DNA of 64,000 nt. Origin: CAWCBG01 sp963793845 (GTDB lineage: Bacteria; Acidobacteriota; Terriglobia; Terriglobales; Acidobacteriaceae). This document shows positions 1 to 9,663 of this stretch, piece after piece (positions within the stretch are counted from its first letter, which is position 1; each line of letters starts with the position of its first letter). The stretch covers positions 868,001 to 932,000 of the forward strand of contig CAWCBG010000014.1 in assembly GCA_963793845.1 (NCBI GenBank). The letters are read 5' to 3'. The translations under genes and the position numbers were made by a program. The notes beneath the pieces were generated by a model. The model ran no database searches, was not told where the DNA came from, and worked only from the letters and a program-made list of their open reading frames with translations.

Positions 1-101
1 GGCACAAAGGTAAATGGCAGAGTCCGCGCTTGTCCATAGCTGGTGCGAACATGATCGCGTGGCGAACTGATAGAGTGGAAAGCTTTATGCGCGAAGGAAT
101 C

Positions 102-1305
102 ATGAACCACACCATCCGCGTTCCGTGGCTTGCGCAGGCTTTTTGCTTCCTACTGTTGATCGGCAGCCTGCTTTGCACAGGCGGCCAGAGCGCGATGGCG
201 CAGGCTCAGCCGGCCACGCACGCCCACGCGATCTCGATCGGCGGTGAACCGGTCGTCGTTCTTACGCGGCCTCGCGCGCACGACCGCTCCAAGCCGCAGT
301 TTCTGGAGCTCATCGAAATGCCCGGTCGCGGTATGTCGTGGCTCCAGTTGAAGGCGTACATTCCCGGCAAAGGAGAGATCAACCTGCTGTACGCGCCAAC
401 GCTTGCCGAAGCCGAAGGGCTGCTGGATAAGCACGACGACCAGTTCGGCAACGGCGTACTGAAGATTGGCGGAGCGATTCTGCTTCCCTATGCCAATCGC
501 ATTCGGGGAAAGGTGTCGGCGGATGGAAAGACGATCGCCACGTTCGTCGCCGGCAAGTTCGTGACTCTGCCTGCGAACTGGAGTGGCAGCAAAGCCCGGA
601 GCCGAGCGGCACTCGATTCACGGGCTGATGCTCAATTCGAAATTCCAGGACGTGAAAGAGAAGCGCACGGCGGACGCTTCAACCGTTAGCGCCGTGCTGC
701 ATGCCGGCAACTTCGGCGGACATTGGCTGTCGCAAACCGATGTGACCGTCGAGAGCACGCTCAAGAACGACGCGGTCGAACTTTCGGTCACGGCGAAGAA
801 TGTTGGCCACGAGCCGCTGCCCATGGGCATTGGCTGGCAACCGTACTTCGTGTTGCCCAGCGGCGACCGGAAGCAGGTCAGGCTGCGCATTCCGAGCGAG
901 ACGCGCGCCGTCATGAATAACTATGACGATACGTTCACCACGGGGCAACGAACTTCAGCGCGCAACAACGCGTACGATTTCAGCGCGAAAGGCGGTCGCG
1001 CGCTGGGGGATCAATATCTCAACGACAACTACTCGGCGTTGGAGCGCGCGCCGGATGGCAGCACGGTGTCCGAGATCATCGATCCCGCAGCGAAGTACGG
1101 CCTGCGGCTGACCACCTTCTCGGCGGAGATCCGTTGCATCCAGGTGTATGCACCCACGGGCAAGAACTTTGTCGCGATCGAGCCGGACTTCAACTTTCCT
1201 GATCCATACAATCGCGCGTGGGGCAGCGTCAACACCGGCATGGTGACGCTGGAACCGGGACAGTCCGTCGAATGGGACGTCCAGCTGGAATTGTTCACGC
1301 CGTAG
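102..1305 (+). CDS. Secreted aldose 1-epimerase family protein, one frameshift
   Basis: Galactose-mutarotase-like protein that would interconvert sugar anomers outside the cytoplasm. The ATG at 102 follows AAGGA and opens a signal peptide (hydrophobic run FCFLLLIGSLLCTG, then AMAQAQ). The first half contains GGAILLPYANRIRG, matching the family's N-terminal substrate-site region. The reading frame is lost near 590, and the adjacent frame continues at once with HSIHGLM, the family's conserved His segment, to the stop at 1305. Removing one base near 590-596 restores a protein of about 400 residues. Late conserved segments such as IEPDFNFPDPYNRAW are intact. The clean join suggests a sequence indel rather than decay. 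Family assignment is firm; the substrate is unknown. Confidence 0.8.
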
Positions 1306-1328
1306 TGCGCCAGACTTTCGTCCCACTG

Positions 1329-1446
1329 CTGCCTTCGTCATTCCGACCGGAGCGTAGCGGAGTGGAGGAACCTGCTTTTCGGCGATCCCGTTAACAGCAG
1401 GTTCCTCCACGCGGGCTGAAGCCCTTGGTCGGAATGACGAAGGCAG
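1329..1446. repeat. Nested inverted repeat, REP-like intergenic element
   Basis: A perfect 20-bp inverted repeat (1329-1348 with 1427-1446) encloses a perfect 15-bp inner one (1362-1376 with 1396-1410, GTGGAGGAACCTGCT and its complement). It lies between the convergent epimerase and amidase genes and could act as a two-way terminator. The right half recurs at about 54760-54805, so it is a dispersed element. Confidence 0.7.
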
Positions 1447-1561
1447 CAGAGCAGAAAGCCTTACAACAACCGCGGTAAGAACGCCGTGCTGATGCGCCGC
1501 CCTACCCGAGCTTCAGCAGCGCTCAACCTGAGCGGCAGGTTTTCCGCACTTCGATATTGCA

Positions 1562-3254
1562 TCAGCCGTGCAAGCTCAGATCCGCCGTCGGCAGGAACTT
1601 CGGCGGCTTGCGCATGTGGGTGGCTTGTTCGTAGGCGTAGGCGATCCTGATCAGGGTACCCTCGCTCCACGCGCGGCCAAAAAACGAAATGCCCACCGGC
1701 AGCCCAAAGACCCATCCCATAGGAACGTTGATATTGGGATAGCCGGCCACGGCGGCGAGCGACGAACTGCCGCCGACAGTGTGGTCTCCGTTGACCAGGT
1801 CGGTGGTCCAGGCGGCGCTGCCGGTGGGCGCAATCAGCGCATCGAGGTTGAGCTTGTCCATGGCAAGGTCGATGCCCTCGGCCCGCGACATACGCCGGCA
1901 ATCGGCCAGCCCCTTGACATAATCAGGACTGGTGAGCGGCCCGCGAGCGTTGGACTGGGTCATGATCTCCTGTCCGAAGTAGAAAAGCTCCTGGTCATAA
2001 TGTTTGTCGTTGAACGCAATGATTTCCGTCAGCGAATGCACTGGTGTGTTCTGCCCCAGCCCGGCAAGATAGGCATTCAGGTCAGCTTTGAACTCGAATT
2101 GCAGCACCTGGTTTTCGGCATCGTCGAACTTGCCGATGGTGGCTATCTCAACCGGATCGGTGATTGCCGCTCCGGCTTGTTTCATCGCGGCAATGGCCTC
2201 ATCAAAGAGGTCGATCAACATTGCGATCGAAGCCGGCATATTTGCGGACCACGCCGATGCGTGCGCCTTTCAGGCCGTTGGCGTCGAGGAAGCGGGTGTA
2301 ATCGCTTTCGATCTTGCCGCGCGCGGCGGCAGACGCCGGATCGTCGCTGTCGAGGCCGGCAATCGCCGAAAGCAGCGCGGCGGCATCCGCCACCGTGCGG
2401 GCCATGGGCCCGGCGGTGTCCTGGGTATGCGAGATGGGAACGATGCCGGTGCGGCCCACAAGTCCAACCGTGGGTTTGATACCCACGATGCCACAGTTGC
2501 AGGAAGGCGAAACAATGGAGCCATCGGTCTCGCTGCCGATGGCCATGGCGGACAGATTGGCCGCGACCGCCGCGCCTGACCCCGAGCTCGATCCCGAAGG
2601 ATTGCGATCGAGCGCATAGGGATTTCTGGTGAGCCCGCCACGGCCGCTCCAGCCGCTGGTGGAATGCGTCGACCGGAAGTTGGCCCACTCGCTGAGATTC
2701 GTCTTGCCCAGGATGACCGCGCCCGAGGCGCGCAAACGAGCTGCCACGGTTGAATCCTTGGGCGGCTTCGAGCCTACCAGCGCCAGCGACCCGGCCGTGG
2801 TTTGCATCCTATCGGCGGTGGCGATGTTGTCCTTGATAAGGACGGGAATTCCATGCAGAGGACCACGCACTCGCTTGGCGCGCCGCTCAGCGTCAAGCTG
2901 GTCGGCAATCTGCAAGGCCTCGGGGTTGATCTCGATCACCGCTTTCAACTCGGGGCCGCTGCGATCGACCTGCTCAATGCGCGCCAGGTACTTCTCGCAG
3001 AGCGAGCGTGCCGTGAACTTGCCCGACTCCAGCCCGTTGCGCAAGTCCGCAAGTGTGATCTCGTCGAGCTCGAAGCTGGGAACCGGCGCTGCGGCGGAGT
3101 TTTGTGCGGCGATCGTGCCGGCAAGCAAGGTCGGACTTGCTGCAGTGCCTGCAATGACGGCTGCTCCTGACTTCAGAAAGGTTCGCCGGCTGGGACCGGG
3201 GCGCGATTGATCAGGGTTGGTGTCGGGCACTCCGCCTCCATCGAGGCGTTCCAC
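1562..3254 (-). CDS. Tat-exported amidase (amidase-signature family), one frameshift
   Basis: Amidase-signature hydrolase related to GatA-type amidases. The N-terminus carries a twin-arginine signal (SRRTFLKSG, residues 22-30 from the GTG at 3254; a GTG at 3230 behind GGAGG is an equally good start). The catalytic elements are present: Lys141 in PVLIKDN, the Ser/Gly loop GSSSGSG (221-227) and the nucleophile segment GSETDGSI (240-247). After RKYAGFDRNVD the frame breaks near 2211, and the next frame continues with LFDEAIAAMKQAG to a normal family C-terminus. One extra base in the stretch rc(gatcgacctc) explains it. Total is about 560 residues. Export argues against a role in tRNA amidation; a secreted amide or peptide hydrolase is likelier. 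Confidence 0.85.
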
Positions 3255-3365
3255 ATGAAACGGGCCTCGGAAGGGCCAAAGTGTAGCAACCAGGATTCCG
3301 GCAGCGCAAGCTGCGATATTGGTCGCGACTTAGGCCCATAACACCCGCAAGCCCGGAGCGGAACG

Positions 3366-3381
3366 CGTGCCTGAAGGCACG
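3366..3381. repeat. Small hairpin with CTGAAG centre
   Basis: Perfect palindrome cgtgcctgaaggcacg in the divergent region between the amidase and yjbQ genes. The centre matches other intergenic hairpins here (25086, 25139, 45846, 45944) although the stems differ. Confidence 0.55.
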
Positions 3382-3430
3382 ATCTACCGGGGACACAGCA
3401 ACTCACAATCTGCTCTAGAATGATTCGGAC

Positions 3431-3835
3431 ATGCAAAGGCTGACCATCAGGACGCATAAGAAGCGCGAGGTTCTCGACATCACCAACCGTGTCGAAAGTG
3501 TGTTGCGCGCGAATCACGCGGGCCAGACCGGAATCTGCCAGCTCAATATTCTGCACACCACGGCTGCCTTGACCATCGCCGACCTTGATCCCGGCACCGA
3601 CCTTGACATGCTCGACGCCTTCGAGCACATGATTCCGAAGCTGGCGTACCGGCATCCGCACGACCCGGCCCACGTGCCCGATCACATCTTGTCGGCGCTG
3701 ATCGGGACGACGTTGGGCGTATTGGTGGATCGCGGGGTGCTGTGTCTAGGTACGTGGCAACGCATCGTACTGGTCGAACTGGACGGCCCACGCGAACGAG
3801 AGCTGGTGATGGCTTTTGTCGAGGCCGACCGCTGA
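3431..3835 (+). CDS. YjbQ family protein (UPF0047)
   Basis: A 134-residue protein covering the whole YjbQ/UPF0047 fold, the usual family length. The hallmark HTTAALTI is at about residues 38-45, followed by the acidic DLDPGTDLDMLDAFEHMIP stretch, a His-rich segment (YRHPHDPAHVPDHI) and LGTWQRIVLVELDGPRER near the C-terminus. Family members are small trimeric cytosolic proteins, and some show weak thiamine-phosphate synthase activity. The true function is unsettled. It stands alone, divergent from the amidase and convergent with the kinase gene. Confidence 0.85.
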   Translation: MQRLTIRTHKKREVLDITNRVESVLRANHAGQTGICQLNILHTTAALTIADLDPGTDLDMLDAFEHMIPKLAYRHPHDPAHVPDHILSALIGTTLGVLVDRGVLCLGTWQRIVLVELDGPRERELVMAFVEADR

Positions 3836-3878
3836 GGCCTGCGGATTTCCCAACGCCTTTTCAGCGGCGACCGAGCTT

Positions 3879-6722
3879 TCACGCGCGGTGGGAATGAAAA
3901 AGCGTGCTGCGAGAAGTTACCGGATGCCGGAAGGCGGGTCGCGGATGTTTTTGCAGCTCGGCTTCGCTTCGGTGCAACAGTTCTTCGCCTTCGGTGATGC
4001 GCTTTTCGGCAACCAGGGCCGCGCCTAACGCGCTCTCTGCTTCCGCGACCTGCCAGCCGCACAGCGGGAAGGGCTCAGCATGCGCCGAGGCCACGGCCTG
4101 CCGTAAGACCGTCTCGGCTTCGTCGACCTTTCCTTCCAGGATGAGCGCTTCCCCCAGGCGCACCTGCGCAGCAATGATGGCGGGGTTTCCAGGATTAAAC
4201 TTCTTCTCGCGAATCTCCAGCGCCTTACGCAACATCGGTTCGGCAGTTTCCGGATCGCCTTCGAACACCCGAACCTCCGCCACCTCAATCAGCGAGGAGG
4301 CAACGTCGGGATTGTCATCTCCGCCCAGCGTGCGCCGCATCTCCAACGCCTGAAGCGAATAGCTCTCGGCTGCGGTGTAGTCTCCCTTGTCAAACTCCAT
4401 CAGACCCAGATTGGCGGTGATCTTGGCTTCGCTCCAGCTGGCGCGTCCGTTGGCCTTCTGGATCAATGCTAAAGCCTGGTTGAAGTCCCTTTCCGCTCCG
4501 GCATAATCGCCTTTCTCCTGCATCGCTCGTCCCAGGTTGTTCAGGATGACGGCCACGGAACTTCCGGGATGAGGCATTGCGGTGCGGATGGCGTAAGCCC
4601 GCTGCAGCAACGGCAACGCTTGCGCCCAATCGCCCCTCTCCAGAGAGATGAACGCCAGGTTGTTCAGTGGATAAAACAGATCCGGATGATTGGGCCCCAG
4701 GATCTTTTCGCGAAGCTCGAGCACCTCGCGATCGGCGGCTTCCGCGGCGTTCAGGTTGCCCGAATCGATCAAGGCTCCGGCGTAATTATGCAAGCTGTTG
4801 ATGTAGTCGGGGCTGTCCGCACCTTTCGTGCGCTTGTCGATGTCGACCGCTTCGCCCAGTAATTGCGCGGCTTCGGCATAGCTTCCTTTCCGCTCGAGCA
4901 CCCACGCGAGATAGACACGGGCGGAATCGGCATTGTTCGGATCCGATTTGTCTTTCGCTTCCAGCGAGCGTTGTATGGCCAGCGAGCGGCGAAGCAACGG
5001 CTCCGCCTCGTCAACCTTGTCCTCCCAGTAGAGACACTCTCCCAGGTTGGCCAGGCTTTCTCCCAGCAGAGGATCGTCGCCGCGCAGCTTCTTCTCGCGG
5101 ATGGTCAGCGCCTTGCGGAAGAGTGGCTCGGCCCGTTGATATTGTTCCTGCAAGCGAATGGCTGTAGCCAATCCGTCCAGAGCACTGGCAGTCTCGAGAC
5201 TCTGGTCGCCCGAAGTCTTTCGTCGCAGCGTGTAGGCTTGTTGCAGAAGAGACTCGGCCTCGGTGTACAAACCCAGCGAAGTGTAAGCCTGACCGATGTT
5301 GTCGAGCATGGTGGCCTGCAGGTCAGGTTGACCGGCGAGCTCAGCATCGATACGCTTCGCGCCCTGATCGAGCAAGTCGCGGGCCATGATTGGTTTTCCA
5401 CGCGCCTTGTCCGGGGTGGCGGCCCGGAAGATGCTGCTGAGAAATTGCGTCTCGCGTTCGGCTGTGAGCCGCGCCCGGTTGGCGCGCTGTGCCATGATGC
5501 CCATCGCAATGCTGAAGCCCACCAGCGCGACGGTGACGAACACGGCAGCCGCTACCGAAGCCTTGTGGCGGCGCACAAACTTGCTGGAGCGATAGCCCCA
5601 GGTGTCGGTACGAGCACGAACCGGATAGCCTCCGAGATAGGCGCGCACGTCGGCCGACAACGCGGAAACCGAAGCGTAGCGGCGCGCCGGTTCTTTACGC
5701 ATCGCCATCAGGACAAGGTTGTCAAGGTCGCCGCTGAGTTTTCGCGTGAGGTCGCGTTCCAGCTTGAAGGGTCCGGTGCGGGAGGCGATACTCGGCGGTT
5801 CCGGCTCCTGTTCGCAGACCACCTGGTAGACCTCGAAAGGGCTTTTGCTCTGCAGGCGGAATGGGCGCTTGCCGGTCAGCAGCTCATACAGCAGCACGCC
5901 CAGCGCATAGACATCGGTTGCCGTGGTAATCGGTTCCCCGCGGATCTGCTCGGGACTGGCATACTCCGGCGTCATCATGCGCTCTTTGGTTTGGGTCACG
6001 CTTTGCTCGTTCAACTCCGGATTGAGCAGCTTGGCGATGCCAAAGTCGAGAAGCTTTGGCACGCCCTCGGGAGTCACGAGAATGTTTGCCGGCTTGAGAT
6101 CGCGGTGAACCACGAGGTTCTTGTGCGCGTATTCCACCGCGCTGCAAACCGTCCGGAACAGGCGCAGGCGCTCCGTCGTGCTCAGTTCGTTGCTGCGACA
6201 GTATTCGTCGATGGGAATGCCTTTGACATATTCCATCACCAGGTAGGGAGCGCCTTCGGGGGTGATCCCGGCATCCAGCAATCGCGCGATGTTGGGGTGA
6301 TTCAGGTTTGCCAGGATCTGCCGCTCCGCGCTGAAGCGCAGCAGCATGGCCTGAGCCTGCTTCAGTCCCGGACGCATCAGCTTGATGGCAACTTCCTGCT
6401 CATAAAGCTGGTCGGCACGCACCGCGAGGTAGACCTCGCCCATGCCGCCTTCCCCGAGCAATCCCATCAACTGATAGGGCCCGATGCGCTGTCCGAGATC
6501 CCGGAGGGCGACGCCTTGCGCGGCCTGCTCGATCGGCCTTTGCAGAAAGCCGAAGGTCTTGCTCGCGGACTCGATCAGCGACTCAACTTCCTGGCGCAGG
6601 GAGGCATCGTCGCTGCATGCCTGATCGAGAAACGCTGGACGCTTGTCGGGCTCCAGATCGAGAGCTTCGTAAAACAGCTTCTCCACCCGGTTCCAACGAC
6701 CGGTTCCGGCGGCAGAACTCAT
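3879..6722 (-). CDS. Membrane Ser/Thr protein kinase with TPR sensor domain
   Basis: A 947-residue Hanks-type kinase with an extracytoplasmic TPR array. The kinase domain spans about 83-365 and looks active: glycine loop LGEGGMGEVY (89-98), Lys114 in VAIK, HRDLKPAN (206-213), DFG (226-228) and TPEYASPEQ in the activation segment. A single transmembrane helix (about 389-411) follows a basic juxtamembrane stretch. Residues from about 460 to 930 are tandem TPRs, several of the 42-residue kinesin-light-chain type (ALTIREKKLRGDDP, ALEMRRTLGGDDNP). This architecture is common in Acidobacteriota. No substrate or partner phosphatase is adjacent. The gene is intact. Confidence 0.9.
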   Translation of the reverse strand: MSSAAGTGRWNRVEKLFYEALDLEPDKRPAFLDQACSDDASLRQEVESLIESASKTFGFLQRPIEQAAQGVALRDLGQRIGPYQLMGLLGEGGMGEVYLAVRADQLYEQEVAIKLMRPGLKQAQAMLLRFSAERQILANLNHPNIARLLDAGITPEGAPYLVMEYVKGIPIDEYCRSNELSTTERLRLFRTVCSAVEYAHKNLVVHRDLKPANILVTPEGVPKLLDFGIAKLLNPELNEQSVTQTKERMMTPEYASPEQIRGEPITTATDVYALGVLLYELLTGKRPFRLQSKSPFEVYQVVCEQEPEPPSIASRTGPFKLERDLTRKLSGDLDNLVLMAMRKEPARRYASVSALSADVRAYLGGYPVRARTDTWGYRSSKFVRRHKASVAAAVFVTVALVGFSIAMGIMAQRANRARLTAERETQFLSSIFRAATPDKARGKPIMARDLLDQGAKRIDAELAGQPDLQATMLDNIGQAYTSLGLYTEAESLLQQAYTLRRKTSGDQSLETASALDGLATAIRLQEQYQRAEPLFRKALTIREKKLRGDDPLLGESLANLGECLYWEDKVDEAEPLLRRSLAIQRSLEAKDKSDPNNADSARVYLAWVLERKGSYAEAAQLLGEAVDIDKRTKGADSPDYINSLHNYAGALIDSGNLNAAEAADREVLELREKILGPNHPDLFYPLNNLAFISLERGDWAQALPLLQRAYAIRTAMPHPGSSVAVILNNLGRAMQEKGDYAGAERDFNQALALIQKANGRASWSEAKITANLGLMEFDKGDYTAAESYSLQALEMRRTLGGDDNPDVASSLIEVAEVRVFEGDPETAEPMLRKALEIREKKFNPGNPAIIAAQVRLGEALILEGKVDEAETVLRQAVASAHAEPFPLCGWQVAEAESALGAALVAEKRITEGEELLHRSEAELQKHPRPAFRHPVTSRSTLFHSHRA

Positions 6723-7004
6723 GGCCGCATCTCCGTCGGACCGATGCCTGAGACAAGCCTGGGAACACGGCCACGATGAACGTCATCCTGGGGCGCAAGC
6801 GTGGGGGTTGAGCTGCTCCAAGGTCTCAGGAGAGATGATCCCGACTGCCGGTTCGCTGACATGACTGGCGTCCCAGAGGTTGCGTTTTTGCGACACAAGG
6901 AAGGGAGGTCGCCGCTTATAACTCCCGCCTAAATACAAGGCAATTCGGGAGTTGGCGAATTATACCTCACTCGCTAGGGCGAACGTCGCAGGCCCAAGCA
7001 AAGG
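6723..7004. promoter_or_regulatory. Upstream region of the kinase gene with TATAAT and 5' hairpin
   Basis: No gene is seen. Reading the minus strand toward the kinase, a perfect TATAAT lies at 6964-6959 but no convincing -35 box was found. A stem of AACTCCCG (6920-6927) with CGGGAGTT (6946-6953) would sit in the long 5' leader. The same stretch also follows the NodT gene, so the hairpin might instead be a terminator for the efflux operon. Confidence 0.3.
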
Positions 7005-8510
7005 TTATGGTGACTTGCTCGGCGGAACCGCGCCTGGCGCGCTCCCCTGGGGCTCATTCCACCATCCTCCGCCCAATGCCTGGAACAGCGTGGCCGAGTC
7101 CAGGTAGCGGCTGGCGGAAGAGACCGAGCGATCTAGTGCGGTCTGCAAATGCTGGCGTTGCGCATCCAGTAATGCGACCTCGCTTATGCCTCCGGCGTCG
7201 TAGCGTTGCGACGCGATCTGGTAAGTAGCTTCTGCCTGGACCTCGGCTTCATTCCGAGCCTGCAACGCCTGTGCGTCATGCTCAATGGCACGCAAGGTGT
7301 CAGCTACTTCCTGGAAGGCCTGCAGCACGGTCTGGCGGTATGCGCTGTCGGCCTCTTCATAAGCCGCGACCGCTTTGCGTTTTTCCGCTCGCAACGCGCC
7401 ACCGTTGTAGATGGGCTGCGCCAGTGAAGCCCCGACGTTCCATATCTCGCCGCCGCTGGTGAAACTGGTCCCGATGCCCCCGACACTGCCCGACAGCACG
7501 ATTTGCGGATAAAGGTTGGCGGTCGCAACTCCTACGTTCGCGCTGGCCTGATGCAGCAGCGATTCGGCGGCACGGATGTCGGGACGCTGCCGCACCAACT
7601 GCGAGGGCAGGCTCACCGGAAGGTTCTCGGGGAGATTCAGGCTGTCGAGGCTGAGGCCGGCAATATGGGCTTCCCCAGGCGGCTTGCCCATCAACACCGC
7701 CAGTTGATGATTCACGACGTCGAGCTGCTGTTCCAGCAAAGGAATCTCCGACTGGGTCTGGGCCACGGCGGTTCGCTGGCTATGAACCGCGTATTCCGAG
7801 AGGCCGCCGGCCTGGTAACGCCGCTCGGCGATGTCGAGCTCCTGCTGCTGCAATTGAAGCATCTGACGGGTGATGTCAATTTGCGAGTGCAACTGCGCTT
7901 GGTGAATGGCCGCTGACACTACATTGCCTGCCAGCATCAGGCGCGCCGCTTGTAGCTGCCACCCTTCGTAGGCGGCCTGCGCATTCAGGCCTTCGACCAG
8001 CCGCCGATTGGCTCCGAACAGATCCAGCGCGTAGGAGACGCCCACCGATCCATTCAGCAGGCTGAAGGGAGGAGGACTGGGGAAGGGAATCCCAAAGGCA
8101 GCGAGGTCGAGCTGCTGCCTCTCGGCCGAGACGTTGGCGCTCACCGACGGATACTTGGTTGCGCCGGTTCGCGCATTGGCCTCCTCCTGCGCTTGCTTGA
8201 GCCGGGCGGTCGCCTGGGCCAGGGTAGGGCTATTGCTCAGGGCCTCTCGCACCATGGCATCCAGTTCGGGCGAGTGAAACAAGGTCCACCATTGCGCCGG
8301 GATGTCCGCCGATGGGCTGAAGTGCTGCGAGCTTCCCGCAGGCCCCGCCGTGGCCACAGTTTCCTTCGGTTGTGGCTCGGGAGTGTAGGTTGCCACCGTC
8401 GGAGGCGCGGGCGCATGATACCGCGGACCGACGGTGCATCCTGCGAGGAGCCCGGTAGCGAGCGCAGCTATCGCGATGGCTGTCCAAGTCGAATTTGTTG
8501 GTGTGCTCAT
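7005..8510 (-). CDS. NodT-family outer-membrane efflux lipoprotein
   Basis: Outer-membrane channel of a tripartite efflux pump, about 501 residues. A lipoprotein signal ends in LLAGC, and the family-typical TVGPRYHAP follows. Two outer-membrane-efflux repeats are visible, with LLEQQLDVVNHQLAVLMGKPPGE and RPDIRAAESLLHQASANVG as hallmarks. The ATG at 8510 is preferred because GAAGGT lies six bases upstream; an ATG at 8516 is also possible. The ribosome-binding site touches the stop of the upstream permease, so translation is probably coupled. It is the last gene of the efflux operon. Confidence 0.9.
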   Translation of the reverse strand: MSTPTNSTWTAIAIAALATGLLAGCTVGPRYHAPAPPTVATYTPEPQPKETVATAGPAGSSQHFSPSADIPAQWWTLFHSPELDAMVREALSNSPTLAQATARLKQAQEEANARTGATKYPSVSANVSAERQQLDLAAFGIPFPSPPPFSLLNGSVGVSYALDLFGANRRLVEGLNAQAAYEGWQLQAARLMLAGNVVSAAIHQAQLHSQIDITRQMLQLQQQELDIAERRYQAGGLSEYAVHSQRTAVAQTQSEIPLLEQQLDVVNHQLAVLMGKPPGEAHIAGLSLDSLNLPENLPVSLPSQLVRQRPDIRAAESLLHQASANVGVATANLYPQIVLSGSVGGIGTSFTSGGEIWNVGASLAQPIYNGGALRAEKRKAVAAYEEADSAYRQTVLQAFQEVADTLRAIEHDAQALQARNEAEVQAEATYQIASQRYDAGGISEVALLDAQRQHLQTALDRSVSSASRYLDSATLFQALGGGWWNEPQGSAPGAVPPSKSP

Positions 8511-8520
8511 TTTCATACCT

Positions 8521-9663
8521 TCAATCCAGCGTCCTGCGATACGTCAGGACGGCGACCGTCATGACCGCAGTGGTGAACACCAGCATGGGCCAGACGCTTG
8601 GCCACGAATCTGACCACCCGTTGCCTTTCAGCATGATTCCGCGAATGAGGCGGTTGAAATAGGTGAGTGGCAGAAGGTTCCCGATCACCTGTGCCCACTT
8701 CGGCATGCCCTGGAACGGAAACATGAATCCCGAAAGCAGGATGTTGGGCAGGAAGTAGAAGATCGTCAGTTGCACCGCCTGCAACTGGTTTTGCGCGAGA
8801 GAAGAAAACGTGATGCCCACAGTTAGATTGGCCGCAACGAAGAGAAGGGCAGAGAGGTAAATCGCTCCCAGGTTTCCAAAGAAAGGCACATGAAACACGA
8901 ACCGTGCGGCCAGCAGAATAATGGAGGCCTGAACCAGTCCGATGCCAATGTACGGAATCAGCTTTCCGGTCATCACCTCCATGGGCGTGGAAGGCATGGC
9001 TAGCAGGTTCTCCATGGTGCCGCGCTCGCGCTCCCGCGTGATGGCCAGCCCCGTCATCATGACCATGGTGAGCGTCAGGATTACGCCCATGAGTCCCGGG
9101 ACCACGTTGTACTGCGTAATGCCGTCGGGATTAAACAGCTTGTGCACCTGCACGTCAAACGGGGCCGGGCCACCGTCGAGAACCGCCAGCGGTCCCGTCA
9201 GTTCCTTCTGAATAACGGATTGGGTAATGCCGTTGACGGCAGCCAGAGCGCTTCCCGTTGCCGTGGGATCGGTGGCGTCAGCCTCGATCAGCAAGGCCGG
9301 CCGCTCATGGCGCAGAAGCTGGCGGGTGAATCCCGCCGGAATATTTACCACAAACAGCACCTTGCCTTGTGCCAGCGCTTCGCGACCGGCGGCTTCGTCA
9401 GGTAATTCGCCAACGACCTTGAAGTAGGACGAGTTCTGCATCGCCGCAATAAAGGTGCGCGTAACGTTGCTGTCGTCGGCGCTGATGATGGCGGTGTCGA
9501 GGTGCTTGGGATCGGTGTTGATGGCATAACCGAACAGCGCCATCTGCAGGATGGGAATGCCGACGATCATGGCGAAGGTAAGGCGGTCCCGCCGCAGTTG
9601 GGTGAACTCCTTGCGCACGATGCTCCACCAGCGCAGTGCCGAAAAACCGTTGCGCCGGCTCAT
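8521..9663 (-). CDS. ABC-2 type transporter permease
   Basis: A 380-residue inner-membrane permease of the ABC-2/YbhR-YhhJ class. One N-terminal helix (MIVGIPILQMALFGYAI) is followed by a large periplasmic domain (about 45-175) and five more hydrophobic helices, with TRERERGTMENLLAMP, the usual ABC-2 motif, near residue 210. It pairs with the ATPase gene through a 4-base ATGA overlap. E. coli YbhFSR uses two different permeases. Only one is encoded here, so a homodimer is inferred. Likely cargo is drugs or other hydrophobic molecules. Confidence 0.9.
   Translation of the reverse strand: MSRRNGFSALRWWSIVRKEFTQLRRDRLTFAMIVGIPILQMALFGYAINTDPKHLDTAIISADDSNVTRTFIAAMQNSSYFKVVGELPDEAAGREALAQGKVLFVVNIPAGFTRQLLRHERPALLIEADATDPTATGSALAAVNGITQSVIQKELTGPLAVLDGGPAPFDVQVHKLFNPDGITQYNVVPGLMGVILTLTMVMMTGLAITRERERGTMENLLAMPSTPMEVMTGKLIPYIGIGLVQASIILLAARFVFHVPFFGNLGAIYLSALLFVAANLTVGITFSSLAQNQLQAVQLTIFYFLPNILLSGFMFPFQGMPKWAQVIGNLLPLTYFNRLIRGIMLKGNGWSDSWPSVWPMLVFTTAVMTVAVLTYRRTLD

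Noticed and set aside
4863..6779. Long plus-strand open frame (638 codons) opposite the Ser/Thr kinase
   Set aside because: The minus strand encodes clear kinase motifs in this interval; the opposite frame shows Arg/Ala/His-rich antisense composition and no domain.
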